From the NCBI GenBank assembly GCA_946482515.1, contig CAMLRS010000021.1, positions 1 through 51,949 of the forward strand: a DNA stretch of 51,949 bases. Reading direction: 5' to 3'. Positions 7,533-16,113 of the stretch are shown in pieces (position 1 is the first letter of the stretch; each line of letters opens with the position of its first letter). Made by a program: the position numbers and the translations under genes. This DNA is from an uncultured Flavobacteriales bacterium. GTDB taxonomy: Bacteria > Bacteroidota > Bacteroidia > Flavobacteriales > Crocinitomicaceae. The notes under the pieces are model-generated. The model ran no database searches, was not told the DNA's origin, and worked only from the letters and a program-made list of their open reading frames with translations.

Positions 7533-9662
7533 ATGAAAAAAGTACTTTTAGTGCTTGTTGCCGCCGGCTATATGATCGGTAACGCAGCACGCGCCGATGA
7601 GGGAATGTGGCTCCCGTTCCTGATCGGGAGAAACTATGAGGACATGAAGAAACATGGCCTTAAACTGACACAGGAGCAGATCTATTCGATCAATAAATCT
7701 TCGCTGAAAGACGCGGTTATTTCATTCGGCGGTTTCTGTACGGGTGAGATCATTTCCTCACAAAGCCTCGTGCTCACGAACCACCACTGTGGTTACGACG
7801 CGATTGCAGGAGCTTCCACACCGGAGCATAACTACCTCGATAACGGTTTCTGGGCGAAAAATAACGGCGAAGAAATTCCGGTTCCGGGACTGACAGCTAC
7901 ATTCATGATCCGTATGGAAGACGTTTCTTCTACGATCCTGAAAGAACTGAATCCTTCCATGACAGCCGAGCAACGCGCTGCTAAAATCAAGGAAATTTCA
8001 GCCATTCTCGAAAAAGATGCAGTTGCAGGAACTTCTTACGAAGCATTCGTACGCGATTTTTACGACGGGAACGAATTCTACCTCTTCGTGAAAGAAACGT
8101 TCAAAGACGTTCGTCTGGTAGGAACACCGCCGCAATCGGCGGGTAAATTCGGTGGTGATACCGATAACTGGGAGTGGCCGCGTCACACGGCTGACTTCTC
8201 GATGTTCCGTATCTATTCCGGTACAGACAACAAGCCGGCTGACTTCAACAACGCCAACGTACCTTACAAGCCAAAGCATTCCCTTCCGATTTCCATCAAA
8301 GGCGTTAAGCAAGGCGATTACGCCATGATCATGGGCTTCCCGGGAAGAACCAACCGTTACCTCACTTCTTACGGGGTGGAGCAGGCAATTTCCCTTGAGC
8401 AGCCGAAAATCGTTGATGTGCGTGCAAAGAAGCTTGAGATCATGAAAAAATACATGGACAAGGACGTAGCCGTTCGTTTGAACTACTCTTCCAAATATGC
8501 CAATGTAGCAAACTACTGGAAATACTTCATCGGTCAGACGAAGCAGTTGAAAAACAACAACGTTGCTGACAAAAAGCGCAAGCTGGAAACGGAATTCCTG
8601 AAATACGCTGCCGGTAAAGCGCAATACGACAACATCCTGACGGATATCGAAAAAGCGTACCAGACAACCAACAACATCGTTTACATCCGTGTTTACCAGA
8701 GCGAATTCGTTCGTCAGGTCGATATCAATGCAGTCGTATACACATTGAAAGCTGCTGCCGATCAGGAAGCAAAAGGCAATGCCGAGCGTGCGAAACAACT
8801 GCGCGATGCAGCATTCGAGCAGGGAAAAACACTGTTTGCCGAGCGTTCGATGGATATCGAAATCGAAACACTCGAAGAAGTACTGAAAATGTACATCCGC
8901 GACGTTCCGGTTGCACAGCAGGGCGGTCTTACGAAAAGTCTCGGGCAGGATGGTGTTGCAGCCTTCATGTCGCGTGTGAAAATGTATTCCTTCTTCGCGA
9001 ACAAAGAACGTTTCGAAGCATTCGTGAAAAACTACAGCACCGATGCCTTGAAAAAAGATCCGCTGTACATCCTCATCAAAGACCTCGACGACGCTTACAC
9101 CAAAGCAGTAACCGAGCCAACTGTGAAAGAAGCTACGGAGAAGCTCCAGCGTGCCAACCGTTTGTTCGTAGAAGGAGTCCGTGCCATGCAGCCGAACAAG
9201 AAATTCTACCCGAACGCGAACTCGACTATGCGTCTGACATACGGAAACGTATTGGCTTACGAGCCGCGTGATGCTGTGAAATACGACTTCTACACAACCA
9301 TCGACGGTGTGATGAAAAAAGAAGATCCATCCAACCCGGAATTCAACATTGATCCGCGCATGAAAGAAGTGTGGCAGAAAAAAGATTTCGGTCAGTACGG
9401 AACAGCAGACGGCAAGCTCGTTGTGAACTTCCTGTCCAATAATGACATTACAGGTGGTAACTCCGGTTCGCCGGTGATCAACGGCAGTGGTGAGCTGATC
9501 GGAACCGCATTCGACGGTAACTGGGAAGCCATGTCCGGCGATATTTACTTCGAGCCGAACATCCAGCGTACCATTTCCCTCGACATCCGCTACACCCTGT
9601 GGCTGGTTGATAAAGTGTACGGTGCGAACAACCTGATCAAAGAAATGAAGATCGTGAAGTAA
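7533..9662 (+). CDS. S46 dipeptidyl peptidase, DPP7-like
   Basis: A periplasmic serine exopeptidase that releases dipeptides from oligopeptide N-termini, feeding amino-acid uptake. Length is 709 residues with a signal peptide ending near AARA. Triad regions are visible: His84/85 in LTNHHCGYDA, the Asp in the GGDTDNWEWPRHTADF region, and Ser644 in GGNSGSPV. The S1 position following Phe-Asp is Gly662 (FDGNWEAMSGD). DPP7 has Gly here, whereas DPP11 has Arg, so a preference for hydrophobic P1 residues is likely. Monocistronic, with a strong terminator downstream. Confidence 0.93.
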   Translation: MKKVLLVLVAAGYMIGNAARADEGMWLPFLIGRNYEDMKKHGLKLTQEQIYSINKSSLKDAVISFGGFCTGEIISSQSLVLTNHHCGYDAIAGASTPEHNYLDNGFWAKNNGEEIPVPGLTATFMIRMEDVSSTILKELNPSMTAEQRAAKIKEISAILEKDAVAGTSYEAFVRDFYDGNEFYLFVKETFKDVRLVGTPPQSAGKFGGDTDNWEWPRHTADFSMFRIYSGTDNKPADFNNANVPYKPKHSLPISIKGVKQGDYAMIMGFPGRTNRYLTSYGVEQAISLEQPKIVDVRAKKLEIMKKYMDKDVAVRLNYSSKYANVANYWKYFIGQTKQLKNNNVADKKRKLETEFLKYAAGKAQYDNILTDIEKAYQTTNNIVYIRVYQSEFVRQVDINAVVYTLKAAADQEAKGNAERAKQLRDAAFEQGKTLFAERSMDIEIETLEEVLKMYIRDVPVAQQGGLTKSLGQDGVAAFMSRVKMYSFFANKERFEAFVKNYSTDALKKDPLYILIKDLDDAYTKAVTEPTVKEATEKLQRANRLFVEGVRAMQPNKKFYPNANSTMRLTYGNVLAYEPRDAVKYDFYTTIDGVMKKEDPSNPEFNIDPRMKEVWQKKDFGQYGTADGKLVVNFLSNNDITGGNSGSPVINGSGELIGTAFDGNWEAMSGDIYFEPNIQRTISLDIRYTLWLVDKVYGANNLIKEMKIVK

Positions 9663-9685
9663 TCCACGAAACCGATAAAAATAAA

Positions 9686-9713
9686 AGAGAGTCTTTAGAG
9701 GCTCTCTTTTTTT
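9686..9713 (+). terminator. Intrinsic terminator of the S46 peptidase gene
   Basis: AGAGAG (9686-9691) pairs with CTCTCT (9702-9707), followed by a run of T. It lies 24 bases after the stop. Confidence 0.85.
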
Positions 9714-9857
9714 GTGTTCACATTTTTGTCGGATAACCCTAACGCTTTTAGGTGATGCCAGGGGATTTGGAAGAAAAGCAAGTGATAGCACACGAACGCC
9801 ATACACGTAATATTACCTGAATTTTCATATTGGTATGGTTGATCATCAATTATGTAA

Positions 9858-9865
9858 TAGCTTTG
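9858..9865 (+). promoter_or_regulatory. -7 element of the DUF2341/T9SS gene
   Basis: TAGCTTTG matches TAnnTTTG and lies 21 bases before the ATG at 9887. A TTG at 9839-9841 is somewhat close for a -33 element. Confidence 0.55.
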
Positions 9866-9886
9866 CGGCACTAAAAAAAGCAATAC

Positions 9887-11983
9887 ATGAGAGCACGCCT
9901 ACTATTAACAGGATTATCCTTCATTCTTGCCTGTCATTCTTTTTCTCAGATGACCGGTTGGAGCCACAGCAGCCCGATCACAGTCGCTGAACATTCCGGA
10001 GCGCTGGTGACCAACTACCAGCTCCGTCTCACACTCAATACAGCAGACCTAATAACAGCCGGGGAAATGCTCGCTACCGGTGATGATATCCGCTTTACGT
10101 CTTCCTGTACAGGCGGAACCGAGTTCAACTATTGGATCGAATCCGGTATGAACACGACTTCCACCGTCGTATGGGTGAAGATCGATACGCTGGAAGCGAA
10201 TAGTTACCGCACGATCTACTTCCAGTACGGAAATCCTTCCGCAACAACGATTTCTTCGATTCCATCCACCTTCAATGGCGCGAATTCCGCTACCGATAGT
10301 ATAACGGGTGGTGTTGCCGGCGGTGTAACGAATTCCCAGCGCGGTGTTCGTTTTATGGCGAATGAAGACGTTCTTGTGACCTCTTTCGGTAAAATGGAAC
10401 CAAACGGTACAACGCGTTACATCACACTTTTTGATCAGGCTACACAGGCTATCCTGCGCCAGATGCAGGTGAGCGGTCCGGCTGCGCAATACAGCTACCA
10501 GGATCTCGCTTCGCCGATCTGGCTCAACCAGGGACAAACGTACCTCCTGGAAATGTACCAGAATTCTACCGATGGGTATTACTTCGGGCCAAATACAAAC
10601 CAGATAGGACAACATCTGACGTACCTCGATATGCGTTACTGCAACGGCTGTGATCAGAATACCTTTCCGAACAATTACCTCAATTCGATCCATTACGGAT
10701 ACCCGGATTTGTGGTACTATACGAAGACAAACGTGACACCGGCTCCGACGTATGTGCTCGAATCGTTCCATATCGCTCTCGATGCCGAAATAGCGATCTG
10801 CTACGGTGATACGATTGCCATGCCAATGGCGGTAAACGGGGGAGAAGAACCTTACACGATTGCATGGACAGGAGCGCCCGTCAGCGATCCAACGATCATG
10901 ACGCCTTTGATTTCTCCTTCAGATACATCGGAATACTACATTTCCGTTTCGGACAACTGCGGGTTCTCTGCGGAAGATACGATTACGGTGAATGTAAAGC
11001 CGCTGCCGAGCCTCACGATTACAAGCACTGCGCCGGTGATCTGCAACGGCGAATTTGCTGAGCTGATCGCACCGTCAACGACGGATGACTATCTCTGGCT
11101 TTCTGATGGTTCCACAAGCGATACAGTTGTCGTAATGCCGTCTCACACCACAACCTATGTTCTTGAAGCAACAAATGTGCATGGCTGTAGTGATCTGTTC
11201 TCGTATGAACAGGTTGTGAACGAGCCGGTTCTGGCGACACAGGATGTGGATATCTGCGCCAACACTTCTTACATGATCAACAACCACACGTACATTGTAG
11301 CCGGAACGTATATCGATACGCTGGTTGGCGTGACCAACTGCGACAGCATCATCACGACCAATCTTACTATTTTGCCGCTTCCAACAGCCACACACGATGT
11401 AATGATCTGTTGGGATATGGCCTACGAGATCGGTGGGAACATTTACACCGAGGAAGGAACATATATCGATACCATTCCGGGAATTGGCTGCGACAGCATC
11501 ATTACCACCAACCTGACCATCCAGGAAGAGATCGACTCGGAAATCCAGGTTGTCAATGAGCTGATTCTTGTGGCCGATGTAGGAGCTGATGCTTACGCAT
11601 GGGTAGATTGCAACAACGGAAACACACTGATTCCGGGCGCTAATGGTCCGGTGTTCGAAGCAACGGCCAACGGATCTTACGCAGCATTGCTCACGGTAGG
11701 AAACTGTGTGCAGGTCAGCAACTGTATCGATATCACGACCGTCGGATTGGAAGAATACGATCTCGTCGAGAATATTTCCGTCTTCCCGAACCCGAACAAC
11801 GGAACGTTTACCGTGCAATCGTCCGCTTCACAGGAGATCCTGGTGATCAATGCGCTTGGACAGACAATCGCTGCGATTGACGTAATAGCAGGACAACCGA
11901 AGCAGGTGGAGCTGAACAACCTGGAAGCAGGTATGTATTTTCTGAGTTCACGCACGAAAGTCGTACGCGTGATCGTCGAATAA
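9887..11983 (+). CDS. T9SS-secreted DUF2341/Ig-like surface protein
   Basis: A secreted 698-residue adhesin-like protein. A signal peptide (RARLLLTGLSFILACHSFS) is followed by a DUF2341-type beta-sandwich (about residues 25-130), a central beta-rich region, and Ig/PKD-like repeats. Among these are two near-repeats around Cys-Asp-Ser-Ile-Ile-Thr-Thr-Asn-Leu-Thr-Ile. A T9SS type A sorting domain closes the protein, with the motif VFPNPNNGTFTV, a LNNLEAGMYFL segment and the end VVRVIVE. It is exported by Sec, carried across the outer membrane by T9SS, and probably anchored on the surface. Ligand unknown. Confidence 0.88.
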   Translation: MRARLLLTGLSFILACHSFSQMTGWSHSSPITVAEHSGALVTNYQLRLTLNTADLITAGEMLATGDDIRFTSSCTGGTEFNYWIESGMNTTSTVVWVKIDTLEANSYRTIYFQYGNPSATTISSIPSTFNGANSATDSITGGVAGGVTNSQRGVRFMANEDVLVTSFGKMEPNGTTRYITLFDQATQAILRQMQVSGPAAQYSYQDLASPIWLNQGQTYLLEMYQNSTDGYYFGPNTNQIGQHLTYLDMRYCNGCDQNTFPNNYLNSIHYGYPDLWYYTKTNVTPAPTYVLESFHIALDAEIAICYGDTIAMPMAVNGGEEPYTIAWTGAPVSDPTIMTPLISPSDTSEYYISVSDNCGFSAEDTITVNVKPLPSLTITSTAPVICNGEFAELIAPSTTDDYLWLSDGSTSDTVVVMPSHTTTYVLEATNVHGCSDLFSYEQVVNEPVLATQDVDICANTSYMINNHTYIVAGTYIDTLVGVTNCDSIITTNLTILPLPTATHDVMICWDMAYEIGGNIYTEEGTYIDTIPGIGCDSIITTNLTIQEEIDSEIQVVNELILVADVGADAYAWVDCNNGNTLIPGANGPVFEATANGSYAALLTVGNCVQVSNCIDITTVGLEEYDLVENISVFPNPNNGTFTVQSSASQEILVINALGQTIAAIDVIAGQPKQVELNNLEAGMYFLSSRTKVVRVIVE

Positions 11984-12003
11984 GAACGAATCAATACTGT
12001 ATA

Positions 12004-12035
12004 AAAAAAGCCGCCCTGAGAAGAGCGGCTTTTTT
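12004..12035. terminator. Bidirectional terminator between converging genes
   Basis: AAAAAAGCCGC and GCGGCTTTTTT form a GC-rich stem with an A-run on one side and a T-run on the other. It can end both the T9SS gene (plus) and gcvT (minus), whose stops flank it. Confidence 0.85.
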
Positions 12036-12049
12036 GGTATGAGGTAAAA

Positions 12050-13135
12050 TTATTGTGCTTTGTAGAAAGGCAGTTTCACCACTTTCGCTTTCACGCCTTT
12101 GTCGCGGATATCGATGAAGATCTCTGAATCTACCGGCGCGTGCTCGATGCTTACATAGCCCAATCCGATACCTACTTTCATAGATGGTGACATCGTACCG
12201 GAAGTTACTTTACCGATCACGTTGCCGTTAGCATCCTGGATAGCGTAATCGTGACGTGGAATACCACGATCTACCATTTCGAACGCAATCAGCTTGCGGT
12301 TCACGCCTTCTTCTTTTTCCGCTTTGAGCTGGTCGCAGTCGGTGAATGTTTTGGTGAATTTCGTGATCCAGCCCAATCCTGCTTCAATCGGTGATGTTGT
12401 ATCGTCGATGTCGTTTCCGTAGAGGCAGAAGCCCATTTCGAGGCGCAGCGTATCGCGTGCAGCCAGTCCGATTGGCTTGATACCGTAAGGTTTTCCGGCT
12501 TCAAACACTTTATTCCATACTTGTTCTACTTCGCTGTTTTTGCAGTAGATCTCGAATCCTCCGGAACCGGTGTAACCCGTAGCGGAAATGATCACGTAGT
12601 CGATCCCGGCGAAATCAGCCACTTCGAAGTGGTAGTATTTGATCGCGGAAAGATCCACAGATGTCAGCGATTGCATAGCTTCCACGGCTTTAGGTCCCTG
12701 GATGGCAAGCAGCGAATAATCGTCGGAAAGATTGCGCATTTCAACGCCTTCTGTATTGTGAGAGGAAATCCAGTTCCAGTCTTTTTCGATGTTGGAAGCG
12801 TTCACCACGAGCAGGTATTGCTCTTCCTTGATACGGTAAATGATCAAATCGTCGATGATTCCCCCTTTTCCGTTCGGCATGCAGGAATACTGTGCACGTC
12901 CGATTGTCAGTGTGGAAGCATCGTTGGTAGAAACGCGCTGAATGAGGTCGAGCGCTTTGGGACCTGTAAGCAGGAATTCACCCATGTGTGATACATCGAA
13001 TACACCAACGCCATTGCGTACGGTTTCGTGTTCACTATTCACGCCTTCGTATTGAACGGGCATATTGTATCCTGCAAAAGGGACCATTTTCGCCCCGAGG
13101 CTTTCATGGATATGGGTCAGCGCTGTGTTTTTCAT
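12050..13135 (-). CDS. gcvT: Glycine cleavage system aminomethyltransferase (T protein)
   Basis: GcvT transfers the methylene group from the aminomethyl-lipoyl H protein to tetrahydrofolate and releases ammonia. At 361 residues it is standard length. Recognisable segments are [28 protein letters not shown], the folate-binding stretch [28 protein letters not shown], and the C-terminal barrel with [10 protein letters not shown]. Genes for H and P proteins are not nearby, which is usual in Bacteroidota. A -7 element lies 23 bases upstream. Confidence 0.96.
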   Translation of the reverse strand: MKNTALTHIHESLGAKMVPFAGYNMPVQYEGVNSEHETVRNGVGVFDVSHMGEFLLTGPKALDLIQRVSTNDASTLTIGRAQYSCMPNGKGGIIDDLIIYRIKEEQYLLVVNASNIEKDWNWISSHNTEGVEMRNLSDDYSLLAIQGPKAVEAMQSLTSVDLSAIKYYHFEVADFAGIDYVIISATGYTGSGGFEIYCKNSEVEQVWNKVFEAGKPYGIKPIGLAARDTLRLEMGFCLYGNDIDDTTSPIEAGLGWITKFTKTFTDCDQLKAEKEEGVNRKLIAFEMVDRGIPRHDYAIQDANGNVIGKVTSGTMSPSMKVGIGLGYVSIEHAPVDSEIFIDIRDKGVKAKVVKLPFYKAQ

Positions 13136-13157
13136 TGTATCGTTTTGTAATGCACCA

Positions 13158-13165
13158 CAAAAGTA
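13158..13165 (-). promoter_or_regulatory. -7 element of gcvT
   Basis: TACTTTTG on the minus strand matches TAnnTTTG and is 23 bases before the gcvT ATG. The -33 match is weak. Confidence 0.55.
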
Positions 13166-13209
13166 ATGATTTGAAGGAATGAGCGAAACGAAAGCTTCCT
13201 AAATAACAA

Positions 13210-13240
13210 CCCCGAAGACACGTTTCCATGTACTCCGGGG
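13210..13240 (-). terminator. Hairpin after the first T9SS paralogue
   Basis: CCCCG and CGGGG arms enclose an imperfect stem 22 bases after the stop at 13262. The minus strand continues into a short T-rich tail. The hairpin resembles the one after the second paralogue, suggesting both genes were duplicated with their terminator. Confidence 0.6.
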
Positions 13241-13261
13241 TGCATACTGTTATGTGGTCAA

Positions 13262-15643
13262 TCAGTGCTGAATCACGATCTTCTGTACAGAAGCGGTTTC
13301 ATCACCGAGAATGCGAACATAATACACACCATTCGCAAGGTATTGGGTGTCGAGCACCACGGTATCGTCGGATTTAATTTCTTTCACAAGGGAAATGCTT
13401 CGCCCGGCTTCGTCGATGAGCAGGATGTCTTTGTCTGCAATGTCTTCCTGGATCAGCTGGACGAAGTTTCCGGCAGGGTTCGGGAACAGCAGCAGGGTAG
13501 GTGAAGCGTTCAGGGCCACCGAACGTGTTTCGGAGAATTCGAAAACACCGTCGTTATCCACTTGCATCAGGCGGTAGTAATTCACACCTAAGTAAGGCTT
13601 CGGATCGATCGTTGCGTAATGGGTTTTCTGACTGGATTCGCCTTTCGCATCAACAACATCGATCGTTTCCCAAACTTGCTGTTCGTTGAGCTTCTGTACG
13701 TTGAAATAATCTGAATTGTGCTCGGAAAGCGTGCTCCAGGTCAGATCAACTGTGCGCTCATCGTTGAGCTGCGCATCGAATTCGAGCAGTTCTACCGGCA
13801 ACGGCGTAGCGCTATTGATCGAAGCAATCGTGATGAAGCGTGTGGCGTTGTCCGGAATATGCGTGGTACTGATACCGCTGATGGTGATAACCGGGTTCGT
13901 ATAGGAAAAAATGATGCCGGTTCCGTCACCGTTGTAATAGCAGGTTGTACCGCCATTGGAGAAATTGCCGTCATTATCGACAAGCAAACGAAGATGTGCA
14001 ACATTCACGCTTCCCGGCGCTCCGCATCCTGCCAGGCGAACATCCATGTTGTAGTTCTGCGCCATGTTGGTGCGGGTCACTTTCCATTCTTTTTCCAGCT
14101 GGGAGAACAGCGCGCAATTCACGCCAACTGAAGCAGGCATTTCTGCCAGTGAAACAGCTGTTGCACAATGTGCCCCGTTGTTATCGCCCATAACGACATA
14201 GGAGTTGTTGACACTGAATGTACCGGTGTTAGCAGCATTGGTTGCGGCCAGCGTAGACAGGTAAATACGCACCTGGTCGTTATCATAATGCGATTGTTTC
14301 TGGTTCAGTGTTTCAATATCGTCGCGACCTATGCCGATAATGTTGTTATTGTACGGAGCTGTTGTCGTATAAATTGTCGTTCCGGCGGTGTTCAGGTAAT
14401 TCTGTGCAAGCGTGATACCGTATTTGATCGCCAGGTAGGAATGAACACGCTGGCGTTCTGTAGCTGTCAGCGCAGTTCTATAGCCGATTACTTCACCTAC
14501 AGGGCCACGCCAGTCGCGTACATGCCCGGCAAAGGTTGTGGAAAGAGCTTGATCGTTTTGTCCTCCCAACAATACGTTCAGCGTAGTTGTCCCGGCTGTT
14601 TGGGCCACCCCTGAGAGAATGTGCTTGGTGTTGCCGTGGGCAGCGTTGTAAGCAATATTACTTCCGTTGCGCTGCCACGTTCCTGCTGCTGAACCGGAGC
14701 CAAAATCCGTTACATCGTACGGACCAAGATCGATTGCTGCATTGGCTCCGTTCGCCCCGCCATGTAATGTTCCGTTTGCCGGAGCGGCCAGTGTTACCCC
14801 GTTTACGGTTCCGATATGTGTATTCAGGCGACTGAGATCAGTTGTGTGAAATGCAAAAAACAGTGATGCGAAGCTGACACCCGTAAGATCGTTGTAGCCA
14901 TTCAGGCGCACACATTGGCGGCCCGTTGCCAGTCCATTATTCAGCGTTGCCGCTGGTGCAACGAAATCGACATACGGATTGTAGTTATACGTCGTAACCG
15001 TATTTTGCAAATTCGGACTTCCCTGGAGCGTTGTCGTTGTGCCGTAGCCCTGGTTGTTCCAGGCGGTAATCGGCGCTGTGCCTGTAACACCGAGATCAGC
15101 CCGCAGCCAGGTTTCGAGACCGCTGAACACACCACCCGGAGCAGAGCACATGGAAATGGTCCTGCTGCCAGCCGGATTGGTTTGCGTAATCGCCGGATTG
15201 GCACCGTCGATCGTAACCTGTGAAATGATTGCATCTACCGTAGTTGCTAGTGCTCCGGTATTGTTCAGATCGTAGACCAGCCAGAAATAATTCACTCCAT
15301 TAGCCATCAGCTGGCTACCGTTGATGTTATAAGTGGCTACTGTTGGCACAGCGGTACCGAACTGGTTTGCTGTGGTGAATACATTGGTCGTACCTGTATA
15401 ATACACGCGGCTGTTGCTGAATGCACCAATGGCTGCTCCACCACTGAAATTAGTGCGAATCTGTGTGAGGGTATGCGTGGCGGCATTGGTTGTTACCTGT
15501 AGAGTGACAACCAGCTGATTGGTCCCGCAATTGGGAATCGCTGCCGTGCTGGCTTGTACCACTGTCACATTCGTAACAGCAGCAAATGTTATTGATCCAA
15601 AACAGCTAAAGAGACCTAAAAGAAGTAGTTTGATGTTTTTCAT
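13262..15643 (-). CDS. T9SS-secreted BNR_assoc_N/LamG-like surface protein, paralogue A
   Basis: A secreted protein of 793 residues. The frame is open a further 46 codons upstream, but the signal peptide MKNIKLLLLGLFSCFGSITF begins at the ATG at 15643, just after a TAAATTTG -7 element. A BNR_assoc_N-like beta-sandwich (VTVVQAST onward) comes first, then a lectin/LamG-like region with WLRADLGVTG, GHVRDWRGPVGEVIGY and the IIGIGRDD segment, then an Fn3-like module (VDLTWSTLSEHNSDYFNVQ). The T9SS type A signal is LLFPNPAGNFVQL, and the protein ends VQKIVIQH. It is clearly paralogous to the next gene. The function of the head is unknown. Confidence 0.87.
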   Translation of the reverse strand: MKNIKLLLLGLFSCFGSITFAAVTNVTVVQASTAAIPNCGTNQLVVTLQVTTNAATHTLTQIRTNFSGGAAIGAFSNSRVYYTGTTNVFTTANQFGTAVPTVATYNINGSQLMANGVNYFWLVYDLNNTGALATTVDAIISQVTIDGANPAITQTNPAGSRTISMCSAPGGVFSGLETWLRADLGVTGTAPITAWNNQGYGTTTTLQGSPNLQNTVTTYNYNPYVDFVAPAATLNNGLATGRQCVRLNGYNDLTGVSFASLFFAFHTTDLSRLNTHIGTVNGVTLAAPANGTLHGGANGANAAIDLGPYDVTDFGSGSAAGTWQRNGSNIAYNAAHGNTKHILSGVAQTAGTTTLNVLLGGQNDQALSTTFAGHVRDWRGPVGEVIGYRTALTATERQRVHSYLAIKYGITLAQNYLNTAGTTIYTTTAPYNNNIIGIGRDDIETLNQKQSHYDNDQVRIYLSTLAATNAANTGTFSVNNSYVVMGDNNGAHCATAVSLAEMPASVGVNCALFSQLEKEWKVTRTNMAQNYNMDVRLAGCGAPGSVNVAHLRLLVDNDGNFSNGGTTCYYNGDGTGIIFSYTNPVITISGISTTHIPDNATRFITIASINSATPLPVELLEFDAQLNDERTVDLTWSTLSEHNSDYFNVQKLNEQQVWETIDVVDAKGESSQKTHYATIDPKPYLGVNYYRLMQVDNDGVFEFSETRSVALNASPTLLLFPNPAGNFVQLIQEDIADKDILLIDEAGRSISLVKEIKSDDTVVLDTQYLANGVYYVRILGDETASVQKIVIQH
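13437..13783. repeat. 347-bp identical tract shared by the two T9SS genes (copy A)
   Basis: Read base by base, 13437-13783 is identical to 16289-16635 (constant offset 2852). It encodes part of the Fn3-like and T9SS-linker region. Similarity drops sharply on both sides. Confidence 0.93.
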
Positions 15644-15666
15644 AACTATCTGATTTGGAGTTGCTT

Positions 15667-15674
15667 CAAATTTA
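15667..15674 (-). promoter_or_regulatory. -7 element of T9SS paralogue A
   Basis: TAAATTTG on the minus strand matches TAnnTTTG, 23 bases before the ATG at 15643. It lies downstream of the terminator-like hairpin at 15733-15764, so this gene has its own promoter. Confidence 0.5.
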
Positions 15675-15732
15675 TTAAAGTAATTATTAGTTGAACGTAT
15701 TTTTAAGTTAAATTGTATCAGGAACAAAAAAA

Positions 15733-15830
15733 ACTCCGGGATCAATAAAAAGATCTTTCGGAGTCTGATAAATAGCTTCATTCACATAGGTGTTGATTAC
15801 AATCAATGTGAATAGCCAGGCAGTTAAGTC
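15733..15830 (-). ncRNA. Candidate small RNA, about 95 nt
   Basis: In the 470-bp gap between the T9SS genes, the minus strand carries TAGATTTG (15834-15841, a -7 match). An 8-bp perfect stem follows (ATTCACAT 15780-15787 with ATGTGAAT 15806-15813). A terminator hairpin comes next (ACTCCG 15733-15738 with CGGAGT 15759-15764, plus inner GATC pairs), then eight U. No reading frame of note lies inside. The layout fits a short independent transcript; no -33 element is clear and expression is untested. Confidence 0.4.
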
Positions 15831-16054
15831 AGGCAAATCTAAAATGAAAGCGGATCAGTATGAAAGTAATGGACGTTAATAACCGTTAGCCTTATGTTAT
15901 GATTTTAAAATCCAATCGTTAGTTTTAACTATTTAATTAATTGATTTTTATTGTTTTGTATTTTGTAAATCGTTAATAAATCGATAATAAGAGTTAAAAT
16001 TTAACAGTAAGTGTGTTAGTAGTCTTGGATATCCTTTGGTTTATTTCTTAGGAT

Positions 16055-16087
16055 AAAAAACAACCCCGAAGCACGAATGCTCCGGGG
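16055..16087 (-). terminator. Terminator of T9SS paralogue B
   Basis: CCCCG/CGGGG and AGCA/TGCT form a stem with a CGAA loop, followed on the minus strand by TTGTTTTTT. It begins 27 bases after the stop at 16114. Confidence 0.8.
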
Positions 16088-16113
16088 CTATTTTTACCTG
16101 TTTGAACTACAAC

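Noticed and set aside
7998..9806. 602-codon open frame on the minus strand
   Set aside because: It lies opposite the S46 peptidase gene, whose product has full family motifs. The antisense translation is rich in His, Phe and Val with no domain features. It is a by-product of codon use.
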